From Candidatus Zixiibacteriota bacterium (GTDB lineage: Bacteria; Zixibacteria; MSB-5A5; SM1-73): a stretch of DNA of 8,243 nucleotides. Positions 1 to 7,356 of the stretch are shown piece by piece. Position 1 is the first letter of the stretch, and each line of letters starts with the position of its first letter. The notes below the pieces were generated by a model that did not search any database, was not told where the DNA came from, and saw nothing but the letters and a program-made list of their open reading frames with translations. The DNA is taken from the NCBI GenBank assembly GCA_020341875.1, contig CP070839.1:2176549-2184791 (forward strand). Direction: 5' to 3'. Position numbers and translations under genes: made by a program.

Positions 1-1451
1 ACTGGATTATTCCAACAATAAATCTCGAACTGGTTCTGCCGGAGATCATACTCTGCGTCTTTGCCATCCTTATTTTGATCTTGGATCCGTTTTTGTCCAA
101 GGGCAAGAAGGTCATCTCTGGACATCTATGCTTGATCGCCATAGTTCTGGCTTTTCTGGCGACCTTACGTCTGTGGGATCTGCAGGAAACAACTTTCAGC
201 CAGATGTTCTTGGTGGACAACTACGCCAGCTTCTTCAAGTTCATCTTCCTGGCCGGATCGTTTCTGATCGTGTGTGTCTCCATGAACTACCTGAAGAGGG
301 AAGAGATATTACACGGTGAGTACTTCAGCCTGATCTTGTTCTCAACGCTGGGCATGATGCTTCTGGCATCCGGCTTTGACTTAGTCGTCATCTTCTTGGG
401 CCTGGAGATCATGTCGATTTCGCTGTATGTCCTGGCAGGTTTCCGAAGAAGCGATCCCAAGTCCAATGAAGCTTCCTTGAAGTACTTTCTGATGGGAGCA
501 TTTGCCACCGGCTTTCTGCTTTACGGAATAGTCATGATCTACGGCGCTGTGGGAAGCACCAATTTGGAGCAGATAATAAAGGGCATCGCCTTCCGCGAAG
601 CCGGACCCAATCTCATGATCTGGGCTGGCGCGGGACTGCTTCTGGTGGGATTTGGGTTCAAGATAGCTTCGGTTCCATTTCACATGTGGGTGCCGGATGT
701 ATATCAGGGTGCTCCGACTCCGATAACGGCCTTCATCTCGGCTGGTCCCAAGGCGGCCGGATTCGCCGCGCTGCTGAGGGTATTCCTCTTCTGCTTCGTT
801 ACCATAAAGGTGGACTGGACCATGATCGTCTGGATCATGGCAGTTCTGACCATGACCGTGGGGAACATTATTGCCATCGTTCAGTCCGACATTAAGCGGA
901 TGCTGGCTTACTCCTCGATCGCTCACGCCGGGTACGTACTCGTGGCCTTGGTCGCTGGCGGCGAGACCGGAGTCTCCAGCGCACTGTTTTATCTGCTGGC
1001 ATACACCTTCATGAATGTCGGCGCCTTCACAGTCGTGATTCTGCTGGGACGAAAGGGCGAGGAGAATACCGGGTTAGATGATTATTCAGGACTGGGAACT
1101 CGATCTCCTCTCTTGGCCATTTTGATGACCGTATTCATGTTCTCTCTGGCAGGATTCCCTCCCACTGCCGGATTCATGAGTAAGTTCTACGTGTTCAGCG
1201 CGGCAGTGAAATCGGGATTCGTAGGGCTGGTCATTATCGGAGTTCTGAACAGCTTGGTGTCGGTCTACTACTACTTAAGAGTCGTCGTGATCATGTTCAT
1301 GCACCCTCCTCAGCCTGAAGCTCAGAGACTCCCCGTGGCCTTCGGTGCCGCCCTTGTTTTGTTGATCTCCATCTGGGGTGTCCTGCAGATGGGTATCTTC
1401 CCCGACAGCCTGCTTAAGATTGCCCAAGCCTCGGTTTCCTCGATATTCTAG
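1..1451 (+). CDS. nuoN: NADH-quinone oxidoreductase subunit N (NuoN), 5' end just outside the window
   Basis: This is an antiporter-like membrane subunit of respiratory complex I, which couples NADH:quinone electron transfer to proton pumping across the inner membrane. The frame is open to base 3 and shows 482 residues, close to the family's usual 480-490. It begins WIIPTINLELVLPE, so the true start is probably one or two codons upstream. The TTG at 75 lies inside the first membrane helix and is not the start. Most of the chain is hydrophobic helix. The proton-path residues of the family are present at nearly the E. coli numbers (W at codon 3-5 counted as 1): Glu135 in GLEIMSISLY, Lys220 in GFGFKIASVPFH, Lys250 in SAGPKAAGF and Lys394 in GFMSKFYVF. 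The signature PFHMWVPDVYQGAPTP follows Lys220. nuoN usually closes the nuo operon, which fits the terminator-like hairpin six bases after its stop and the convergent gene beyond. MrpD-type antiporters are the alternative, but these motifs favour NuoN strongly. Confidence 0.96.
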   Translation, partial: WIIPTINLELVLPEIILCVFAILILILDPFLSKGKKVISGHLCLIAIVLAFLATLRLWDLQETTFSQMFLVDNYASFFKFIFLAGSFLIVCVSMNYLKREEILHGEYFSLILFSTLGMMLLASGFDLVVIFLGLEIMSISLYVLAGFRRSDPKSNEASLKYFLMGAFATGFLLYGIVMIYGAVGSTNLEQIIKGIAFREAGPNLMIWAGAGLLLVGFGFKIASVPFHMWVPDVYQGAPTPITAFISAGPKAAGFAALLRVFLFCFVTIKVDWTMIVWIMAVLTMTVGNIIAIVQSDIKRMLAYSSIAHAGYVLVALVAGGETGVSSALFYLLAYTFMNVGAFTVVILLGRKGEENTGLDDYSGLGTRSPLLAILMTVFMFSLAGFPPTAGFMSKFYVFSAAVKSGFVGLVIIGVLNSLVSVYYYLRVVVIMFMHPPQPEAQRLPVAFGAALVLLISIWGVLQMGIFPDSLLKIAQASVSSIF

Positions 1452-1456
1452 TCTTG

Positions 1457-1481
1457 AACCTCACCCGCGTGGAGAGGTTTT
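1457..1481 (+). terminator. Candidate intrinsic terminator of the nuo operon
   Basis: The hairpin begins six bases after the nuoN stop. The 6-bp stem is aacctc (1457-1462) with gaggtt (1474-1479), extended inward past an A/A mismatch by cc/gg around the loop cgcgt. Four T's (1478-1481) overlap the end of the stem. The stem is short and the T-run minimal, so efficiency is uncertain. The position at the end of a typical last operon gene supports the call. Confidence 0.45.
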
Positions 1482-1538
1482 GTAGCCGCACTCTTTAGAG
1501 TGCGAAGAGGGTTGCATCGACTGAAGCCTGCGGCCACA
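1481..1538. repeat. Short palindromic element with 10-bp inverted ends
   Basis: The element is bounded by tgtagccgca (1481-1490) and its inverted copy tgcggccaca (1529-1538), matching at 9 of 10 bases. Inside the left half is a perfect 18-bp palindrome, cgcactct-tt-agagtgcg (1487-1504). It encodes no protein. The layout resembles a miniature palindromic repeat of the kind scattered between genes in many bacterial genomes. Only one copy lies in this window, so its repeat nature is inferred from the structure. Confidence 0.45.
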
Positions 1539-1590
1539 GAATAATAGGCATATCGAGGTGGATCTTGATGACAAAGGGAAAGACAGTAGT

Positions 1591-1647
1591 TGCCCAATTC
1601 ACAATTCGACAGGCTCACTGTCCTGAACGAAGTCGAAGGATTGGGCA
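1591..1647. repeat. REP-like palindromic repeat, unit 1, inside an outer stem
   Basis: The core starts with ttcgacaggctca (1605-1617) and closes with the imperfect complementary arm tgaacgaagtcgaa (1624-1637). Outside the core a separate perfect 8-bp stem, tgcccaat (1591-1598) with attgggca (1640-1647), encloses it. The left arm of the core is identical for 13 bases to that of unit 2 downstream. No transposase gene is nearby. A role as a mobile palindrome, transcript-end structure or both is possible. Confidence 0.65.
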
Positions 1648-1652
1648 CGTTT

Positions 1653-1710
1653 TCGCTCGATTCTTCGACAGGCTCAGGATGGTGAGCTCGTCGAACCATG
1701 AATCGAGCGA
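1653..1710. repeat. REP-like palindromic repeat, unit 2, inside a different outer stem
   Basis: The core is ttcgacaggctca (1664-1676) paired with tgagctcgtcgaa (1683-1695) around a six-base loop. An 11-bp perfect outer stem, tcgctcgattc (1653-1663) with gaatcgagcga (1700-1710), encloses it, leaving a four-base bulge (1696-1699). The outer stem ends exactly next to the stop codon of the large minus-strand gene (1711-1713). It could therefore protect or terminate that transcript, but no T-run follows it in that direction. Confidence 0.65.
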
Positions 1711-4700
1711 CTACATTTTCGATCTGAGGACAAGCTTCCTGCGGTGACGGCTATCTTGAGATTCTCTCTTCTGGAAATCTCTAGCCTGATGCATGAAGGC
1801 CTCCAGGCGGGTGATCTCGTTGGAGTCCTCCTGGCCTTCGTAGGCAAGATTGAGGAAGGGGAAGTTGTTGAAGTCCTCCCTAAGCTTTTTCGACATTGCG
1901 GTGACCACGGTCCCGGGCATACAGGTGAAGGGCATGGCGTTTACTACTCCGGAAAGACCCTGGTGCATGAACTCGATGGACTTGCCAATGGAGAGAATGG
2001 CCTCACCTCCGAAGGAAGCGTGCAGATAGGGGCTGGCAAACTCCAGGATTTCCCCGATCGTGGGTTCGTGGCAGTCCAGAATAGCTCCCTTTAACCTTTT
2101 CTCCAAGCGGTGCTCTTTTCTTCTCTGTACCCAGTCGGTCAGCCAGGCTTTCGCAAAATCCTTGTACTTTCTCTGCAGCATACTGTAGCTTTTGTACATG
2201 TAAGTGGTGTAGTTGATCCATTCGGCCATTCCTGCCAGCCATACTTCGCCGCCCTGGGCCTCGATCTTTCTCACCAGATCATTGTTGGAAAACCTGTTCG
2301 ATCTTATGTAGATTTCACCTACGACTCCGATGATCGGCTTCCTCTCGCTTCTGTCGATCTCGATCTTGGAGAATCTCTCTTTGGCCCAGGTGAGAGTCTC
2401 CTCTAAATCTCCTCTTGATCGGATGGCTCTGGCCAGCTGTTCCAGACAGCGCTTGTATACCCGATCGGTCTCTCCCTGGTTCTTCTCGTAAGGTCTGGTC
2501 TGATGCAGGAGCTTGATCAGAAGATCGGTCGCCACCATTCCCTTCCAGGCCAGCTTGCGGAAATGGCCGTCAAGGTTCGAGACGGTACCGTATCCGTCGT
2601 CTGAATCGGGAGAAATGATGGGGATGTTCGGATACCCCATCTCGTCTAAGATTACCCGGTGCAGATTGCAGTATTGCCCGAACCGGCATGGTCCGTTTGC
2701 CTTGGGCATGAAGAAGGCCACCTTCTCAGGCTCGATCCCGGGCTTTCTCAAGAATCTGAGAAGATCACCGGTGGTCAGAATACAGGGGTAGCACTCCTTA
2801 CCCGAAGTGTATTTTCTTCCCAGGACGAGAGTTTCCTCGTTGGATTCGTCCAAGACATGGGCTTCCTGCCCGCAGGCGTTCATGGCAGCCTTAAAGGCAA
2901 AGGCGTGATCGCACATATAGGGTATGTACAGGGTCCTGTCATTCTCCGACGCTGCAACCTTGGGTATCCCGGGGTACGTTTCCTTCTCTCCCGGCGGCTG
3001 ATATTTCTTCAGACTGTCCAGGAAGGCCTCGCAGCGGGTGATGACGCCGGCGTCGGCTGAGTGTTCATCTAACTCGATCAAGAGGAACGGTTTTCCAGCT
3101 AGGTTGTTTTTGAAGAAATGAAGGATAAACGAGTCCGGCCCGCAGCCGAAGTTGGATACGTACAGGCCGAAGAGGTTTTTGTTTTCTCTTAAGATCTCCG
3201 AGGAGGCCAGTATCTTCTGCCCATACTTCCAGTACATGTTGGGGAGGTGATCCTTCTTGATCTTGGGGTCGTGGACCAAGAAGTCCATGGGAATGGCCAG
3301 CACTCCCAGATCCGCAAGTTTCCTCGGCAGATTCAGGCTCAGGTCGGGATCGCAGGTGTTGTAAGGTCTCCCCACGATCACCAGAGCCTTCTCACCTTCC
3401 CTCAAGTTCCGCAAGGCCTCCTGCCCCTTGGACGACAGTCGTCTGTAAAACTCCTCCTGGCATCTTTCCGCTTTGAGCATGGCCCGGTCGATCTGTCCTC
3501 TGCCTCTCCCCAACTCCTTTCCCAATTTGGCCAGCGCTCTTAAGAGAACACTTCTGTCCAGTTGGAAATAGACGGGGAAAGAGAGAATCCTGGTTGAGTA
3601 CTCACTCAGATCGATGGCGGTCTTGATGACGTAGGGCAGCGACTGGACATAAGGACAGGCATAGTTCTCCGTGTTGTGGTCGTCCTCCTTCTTCATGTTG
3701 ATGAGACTGGGCAGGAAGATGTAGTCCACCTCCTTCTTCAGAAGATTCAAGATGTGTCCGTGCGCGACTTTGACCGGGAAACAGGTTTCTGACAACACCT
3801 GCTCCACTCCCTCGCGGATTATCTGCTTGTTGGTCGGATCGGAGAGCACGATCTCAAAGCCCAGCTCTTCGAGGAAGGTGGCCCAATAGGGGAAGAGTTC
3901 GTAAAAGAACAGCGATCGGGGTAGGCCAATTCTCTTCTTTTTCCTGACCTGTGAATCAGAGCGGGCAGTCACAAATTCCTTGTGGATATTGAAGAGAATC
4001 TTCTCCCTCTCTTTGAAAAGATTGGGAATCGTGGATCTCTTTGACTTTCTCTTGGTGTCGTATTTTTCGCAGCGGCTCCCATAGAAGAGTGATGGCTCGC
4101 CTTCAACCTTCACCTCTTTTATCTCGCAGTGGTTGGGGCAGTCGGTACACTCGAAGGTGGAGACGGAGTAATCTTTCTCCGAGAGGTCGAATCCCTTGAA
4201 GCTGCTTTTGCTGCCAGCGTACTCTTCCTTAGCCAGGATGGCGGCTCCGATGGCTCCGGTAACGTCGTGATGAGGTGGGACGGTGATCTTCTTTCCGGTG
4301 ACCTTTTCGAACGCGGCAACCACCGCCTTGTTCCACGCTACCCCGCCTTGGAAGAAGATGTGATCGCCCACTCTTTTATCGCCCACCACCTTGTTCAGGT
4401 AGTTGTAGACGATGGAGTAGGCCAGGCCTGCCACCAAATCGTCTTTCGGCACTCCGGCCTGCTGATGCGCCACCAGATCCGATTCCATGAAGACGGTGCA
4501 GCGCTCTCCGCAGTTGACCGGACATTTGGAGGTCAGCGCCAAATCTCCGAATTCCTCCTCGATGTTGATGGAAAGCTTCTCCGCCTGCTCCTGTAAGAAG
4601 GAGCCTGTGCCCGCGGCACAGACCTTGTTCATCTCGAAGTCGACCACCGCTCCGTCCTGCAAGCTGACGTATTTTGAGTCTTGGCCCCCGATCTCGAATA

Positions 4701-5967
4701 TGGTGTCGACTTCAGGATCAATGCTGACCGCGGCCACGGCCTGAGCGGTGATCTCGTTGTGCACCACGTCCGCGCCCACGAAATCTCCGGTCAGATATCT
4801 TCCCGATCCGGTTGTTCCCACCCCCAGGATGTTCACTTTGTCCTTGATCTGGTCGCCGACTATCTTCAGCCCGCGCTTTACCGCTTCGATGGGGCGACCC
4901 TCGGTCATGAGGTAGATCCGCCCGATTACGTTTCTCTTCTGGTCAATCGCCACCACATTGGTGGACAATGATCCCACGTCGATTCCCAGAAACGCATCGA
5001 TTCTATCTTCCTGCGGCACGCGGTGACTCTTGGTGAGTTCAAAGTGCTTGGTTTCGGGAGAGGCAAAGACCAAAGGATCCTTACCCTTGTGAGACTTCCC
5101 GCGGGAAGATAGATACTCGCTCAACCTCTCCACACCCAGGAATTGGAGATCTTCCTTCTCGGTGCCCATAACGGATAGTCCTGCTCCGATGGCCCCCATC
5201 TCCTTATGGAATTCGGGAATCACCAATTCACCGGGTGACAGTTCGAACACGCTCTCAAAGGCCCTTCTCATCCCCGGATTGGCAGCCACGCCGCCCTGGA
5301 AGGAGATGGGCCTTATGATCTTTTTCCCCTTGGCGATGGAGCCCTTGAAGTTCCTGGCCATAGCGAAGCAGAGTCCGGCGACGATGTCATAATCCGGGGT
5401 GGCGATCTGCTGAAGGTGAATCATATCGGATTTGGCGAAGACGCTGCACCTTCCCGCTATGCGCGGAGGATTTTCTGACTCCAGAGCCAGCTGTCCGAAC
5501 TCGTCCTCGATGGAGATCTTTAGCCGGTTGGCCTGCTGGTCTAAGAATGATCCGGTGCCAGCAGCACAAAGTGTGTTCATGGAGAAATCTTCCAGCACCG
5601 GAGCTTTGGCCGCCTCATCCCATCGCAGGAGAATCAGCTTGGAGTCCTCTCCTCCCATCTCGATCACGGTTCGTACTTCAGGGCATAACGAACCGGTGGC
5701 CTTCACCTGGGCGATCACCTCGTTGACGAAGCTCCCGCCCAGAATCGAAGTTATCAGTTTTCCGCCGGTTCCGGTGGCGGCCAGGGTCTTCACCCCGTCC
5801 GGACCGTATTGACTGAAGAGTTCCTCCAGGATGGCTTTCAGCGTGAGCAGGGGCTGGCCACTGGATCTGCGATAGAAGGACTTGAGTATCTCACCGGTGC
5901 GCGAAACCAGCACGACCTTCACGCTGACCGATCCTACGTCAACTCCCAGGTACATGTTCTTGCTCAT
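1711..5967 (-). CDS. Giant acyl-CoA dehydratase activase-type protein: two fused BadF/HgdC ATPase modules plus DUF2229 and HgdB-like modules
   Basis: This is a 1418-residue soluble iron-sulfur ATPase of the 2-hydroxyacyl-CoA dehydratase activase superfamily. Activase 1 (about 5-265) has GVDVGSVSVK, GTGTGGK (65-70 region) and EMGGEDSK (103-110). Its cluster-type cysteines are Cys134 (LCAAGTGSFL) and Cys174 (GRCSVFAKSD). Activase 2 (about 325-580) has GIDVGSLSTN, GTTGSGR and EIGGQDSK (425-432), with Cys450 and Cys490. Next come a cysteine cluster (607, 610, 614, 633), a DUF2229-type module (about 678-900; PRSLFFYELFPYW, SETCFPVK, YACPYVQSLP), NFGCGPDSF (939-947), and a C-terminal HgdB-like module with GKECYPC (1056-1062), CHEPTIGE (from 1299) and MPFTCMPG (1345-1352). 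In related activases, ATP hydrolysis drives one low-potential electron from a [4Fe-4S] cluster into a dehydratase or reductase; here both parts are in one chain. The reaction and substrate are unknown. No intact acyl-CoA dehydratase operon surrounds it. ATG 5967 follows an in-frame TGA and lacks a well-spaced SD; Met5 (5955) is an alternative start that matches the usual N-terminus (MYLGVDVGS). No frameshift is seen. Confidence 0.93.
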   Translation of the reverse strand: MSKNMYLGVDVGSVSVKVVLVSRTGEILKSFYRRSSGQPLLTLKAILEELFSQYGPDGVKTLAATGTGGKLITSILGGSFVNEVIAQVKATGSLCPEVRTVIEMGGEDSKLILLRWDEAAKAPVLEDFSMNTLCAAGTGSFLDQQANRLKISIEDEFGQLALESENPPRIAGRCSVFAKSDMIHLQQIATPDYDIVAGLCFAMARNFKGSIAKGKKIIRPISFQGGVAANPGMRRAFESVFELSPGELVIPEFHKEMGAIGAGLSVMGTEKEDLQFLGVERLSEYLSSRGKSHKGKDPLVFASPETKHFELTKSHRVPQEDRIDAFLGIDVGSLSTNVVAIDQKRNVIGRIYLMTEGRPIEAVKRGLKIVGDQIKDKVNILGVGTTGSGRYLTGDFVGADVVHNEITAQAVAAVSIDPEVDTIFEIGGQDSKYVSLQDGAVVDFEMNKVCAAGTGSFLQEQAEKLSINIEEEFGDLALTSKCPVNCGERCTVFMESDLVAHQQAGVPKDDLVAGLAYSIVYNYLNKVVGDKRVGDHIFFQGGVAWNKAVVAAFEKVTGKKITVPPHHDVTGAIGAAILAKEEYAGSKSSFKGFDLSEKDYSVSTFECTDCPNHCEIKEVKVEGEPSLFYGSRCEKYDTKRKSKRSTIPNLFKEREKILFNIHKEFVTARSDSQVRKKKRIGLPRSLFFYELFPYWATFLEELGFEIVLSDPTNKQIIREGVEQVLSETCFPVKVAHGHILNLLKKEVDYIFLPSLINMKKEDDHNTENYACPYVQSLPYVIKTAIDLSEYSTRILSFPVYFQLDRSVLLRALAKLGKELGRGRGQIDRAMLKAERCQEEFYRRLSSKGQEALRNLREGEKALVIVGRPYNTCDPDLSLNLPRKLADLGVLAIPMDFLVHDPKIKKDHLPNMYWKYGQKILASSEILRENKNLFGLYVSNFGCGPDSFILHFFKNNLAGKPFLLIELDEHSADAGVITRCEAFLDSLKKYQPPGEKETYPGIPKVAASENDRTLYIPYMCDHAFAFKAAMNACGQEAHVLDESNEETLVLGRKYTSGKECYPCILTTGDLLRFLRKPGIEPEKVAFFMPKANGPCRFGQYCNLHRVILDEMGYPNIPIISPDSDDGYGTVSNLDGHFRKLAWKGMVATDLLIKLLHQTRPYEKNQGETDRVYKRCLEQLARAIRSRGDLEETLTWAKERFSKIEIDRSERKPIIGVVGEIYIRSNRFSNNDLVRKIEAQGGEVWLAGMAEWINYTTYMYKSYSMLQRKYKDFAKAWLTDWVQRRKEHRLEKRLKGAILDCHEPTIGEILEFASPYLHASFGGEAILSIGKSIEFMHQGLSGVVNAMPFTCMPGTVVTAMSKKLREDFNNFPFLNLAYEGQEDSNEITRLEAFMHQARDFQKRESQDSRHRRKLVLRSKM

Positions 5968-6050
5968 CTCTCTCGAAGCTCAAAACAGGTTTTCTGTCAA
6001 ATGAGTGTTTGGTCTCGGGCATCCTCCTATGGAGCCAAACGTTGAAGTAA

Positions 6051-6079
6051 ATAATACGGTGCCGGAGCGATTTTGTAAA
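6051..6079 (-). promoter_or_regulatory. Sigma-70-type promoter for the large activase gene
   Basis: Read on the minus strand, TTTACA (6079-6074) and TATTAT (6056-6051) are separated by exactly 17 bases. Each box matches its consensus at five of six positions. Transcription would start near 6044, giving a leader of about 77 nt before ATG 5967. It is the best promoter match seen in the divergent gap. Confidence 0.6.
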
Positions 6080-6085
6080 GAGTTT

Positions 6086-6113
6086 TTTGCACCCTTTCTT
6101 GCTCACTCATAAT
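6086..6113 (+). promoter_or_regulatory. Weak candidate promoter for the EamA transporter gene
   Basis: TTTGCA (6086-6091) and CATAAT (6108-6113) are spaced by 16 bases. The -10 box matches at five of six positions but the -35 at only four. It lies about 140 bases before the transporter start, in a T-rich stretch where chance matches are common. It would be back to back with the promoter on the other strand. Confidence 0.25.
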
Positions 6114-6254
6114 TGTTCAAGTTTGCGCTTTCTAATGGCTGAAAATGCATTAAATTAAAGAGAGCTGTTTGGAAGAGCGTAGCCACGTCCTGTTTCATGG
6201 TTATGACTCTTCCTTGTGGATTTTAGAGCTTTCTGAACCGTTAACGGACCTCTT

Positions 6255-7142
6255 ATGCCTCTTGCAGCCCTTCTGCTCATTTTGGTTTCAGCTTTCCTTC
6301 AGGCAGGCCTGAATTTCCTGATAAAGGGAAGTGAGAGAAAGATCGCCCTGGCTACGGGGGCGTCGCTGGTGAGAGTAATAGTCTTTTTACCTGTCATCGT
6401 CTGGGGAAGGGGTCTGCTGGGGGAGGGAAGTCTCACCATAACTCCATGGTCCTGGATCGGCATAGTAGCCTGCGCACTTGTGGGGTTGGTCTTTCACCTG
6501 TTGATTACAAATGCCTACGACAGGGAAGATCTTTCAGTCGTTTACCCCGTGACCCGAAGCTTCGGCCCGATATTCATCCTCATCTTTGCTCTGATCCTCC
6601 TGGGCGAGAGGGTCTCTCCGCTGGGATTGGTGGGCATCTTGATAACCATATTCGGCTCCTACGTCGTTCATCTTCCCTCTTTCAAACCGTCCGATCTCTA
6701 CCTCCCGTTTAAGGCCTTCAAGAGCAAGCCTTTCCTCTTCTCAATGGGTGGCGGAGCCTGCACGGCCGTCTATTCGCTGATAAACAAGAGGAACTTAGAG
6801 CTGATTGATCCACTCACCCTGTATTACTTGATAATCACCTGCACGACCCTGTTCTTGGTGATCTTCCTTTTGACGAGGGGGAGGGTGAATGAGATAAGGG
6901 AGGAGTTCAATCACAACCTGAAGAGTCTTCTTCTAATCGGTTTCATGGGTTTCATCAGCGCTGCGCTGTTCCTCTTTGCCTTGCGGATGAGCAACGTCAG
7001 TTATCTGGGATCGGCGAGAAACGTGAGCATAGTGTTCGGTGTGATTCTGGGGAGCTTCTTTCTTCGGGAGGGGTACGGGAGGATACGATTCTTGGCTTCG
7101 CTTCTGATCCTGGCCGGAATATTCCTGTTATCTGTCGGCTGA
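6255..7142 (+). CDS. EamA/DMT-family membrane transporter, ten predicted helices
   Basis: This is a 295-residue inner-membrane protein of the drug/metabolite transporter superfamily, which moves small metabolites in or out of the cell. Its substrate cannot be read from the sequence. The length and the two similar five-helix halves are typical. The first EamA repeat covers about 2-140 and contains VVYPVTRSFGPIF (95-107) and LGERVSPLGLVGI (116-128). The second covers about 157-294 and contains ARNVSIVFGVILGSFFLREG (254-273). Both repeats end with the usual glutamate in the loop after helix 4 or 9 (Glu118, Glu272). Hydrophobic segments lie near 2-22, 35-52, 66-86, 99-117, 122-140, 157-176, 187-206, 223-243, 252-270 and 277-294. 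The start at 6255 gives a proper first helix, but its SD is poor (cgga, about 6 bases upstream). The gene is divergent from the activase gene and followed by a hairpin, so it may be a single-gene unit. Confidence 0.92.
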   Translation: MPLAALLLILVSAFLQAGLNFLIKGSERKIALATGASLVRVIVFLPVIVWGRGLLGEGSLTITPWSWIGIVACALVGLVFHLLITNAYDREDLSVVYPVTRSFGPIFILIFALILLGERVSPLGLVGILITIFGSYVVHLPSFKPSDLYLPFKAFKSKPFLFSMGGGACTAVYSLINKRNLELIDPLTLYYLIITCTTLFLVIFLLTRGRVNEIREEFNHNLKSLLLIGFMGFISAALFLFALRMSNVSYLGSARNVSIVFGVILGSFFLREGYGRIRFLASLLILAGIFLLSVG

Positions 7143-7151
7143 GTGGAGACC

Positions 7152-7185
7152 GAGCCGGGACCTAACTTAAGTTAGGTCTTGGTTC
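7152..7185 (+). terminator. Long hairpin after the transporter gene, terminator-like but without a T-run
   Basis: Ten bases after the stop codon, gagccgggacctaac (7152-7166) pairs with gttaggtcttggttc (7171-7185) around the loop ttaa, making a 15-bp stem that includes three G-U pairs. The inner 20 bases form a perfect DNA palindrome. The G-U pairs work only in plus-strand RNA, so the structure probably belongs to the transporter transcript. No run of T's follows, so intrinsic termination is doubtful, and 3'-end protection is equally possible. Confidence 0.5.
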
Positions 7186-7283
7186 CCATCACCCTTCGGC
7201 CTGTGATATCCTGCACAATTTCCTTTTTCGCTTGAACAAATATAGTGCGTAGCAGAGATCTGGGGCCAAAGCGCCCTTAAAGC

Positions 7284-7305
7284 ATCCGTGGGCTAAATCA
7301 CGGTT
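7284..7305. promoter_or_regulatory. Inverted repeat upstream of the sigma-54 promoter, possible activator site
   Basis: atccgtg (7284-7290) and cacggtt (7299-7305) are inverted copies matching at six of seven bases, eight bases apart. The site lies about 80-100 bases before the predicted start of transcription, where sigma-54 activators (enhancer-binding proteins) often bind. No second copy is seen, so this is a suggestion only. Confidence 0.25.
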
Positions 7306-7356
7306 AAACAGCCACTTGCATTAGTCATCTAACTGAAAAGATCAAGACCACAAGGT

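Noticed and set aside
75..77. TTG as the start of nuoN
   Set aside because: The frame stays open to the window edge, and the upstream residues WIIPTINLELVLPE are typical of the NuoN N-terminus; the TTG is inside a membrane helix.
1448..1699. An 83-residue open frame on the minus strand between the convergent genes
   Set aside because: Its translation simply reads through the palindromic repeats (HPEPVEES and similar), which is a common artefact of such elements.
1744..5812. Many open frames of 60-155 codons on the plus strand opposite the large gene
   Set aside because: They are antisense shadows of a continuous, motif-rich coding frame and show no family motifs or SD signals of their own.
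5939..6022. A 27-codon leader reading frame on the minus strand (MPETKHSFDRK...), directly after aggagg and overlapping the start of the large gene
   Set aside because: The SD touches the ATG with no spacing, which ribosomes use poorly, and the peptide shows no attenuator-like run of codons or recognisable motif.
6171..6213. Inverted repeat ggaagag/ctcttcc upstream of the transporter gene
   Set aside because: Seven base pairs around a 29-base loop is weak and shows no terminator or riboswitch features.
6113..7241. The nine bases cttgaacaa occurring in both the divergent gap (minus strand) and the gap before the small gene (plus strand)
   Set aside because: Only two copies, no symmetry and different placement relative to the promoters; chance is a sufficient explanation.
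7260..7340. A riboswitch such as the cyclic di-GMP type in the gap before the small gene
   Set aside because: Short pairings exist (gggc/gccc, ccgtg/cacgg), but the conserved core of known riboswitches is not present, and the predicted sigma-54 start lies downstream of the region.
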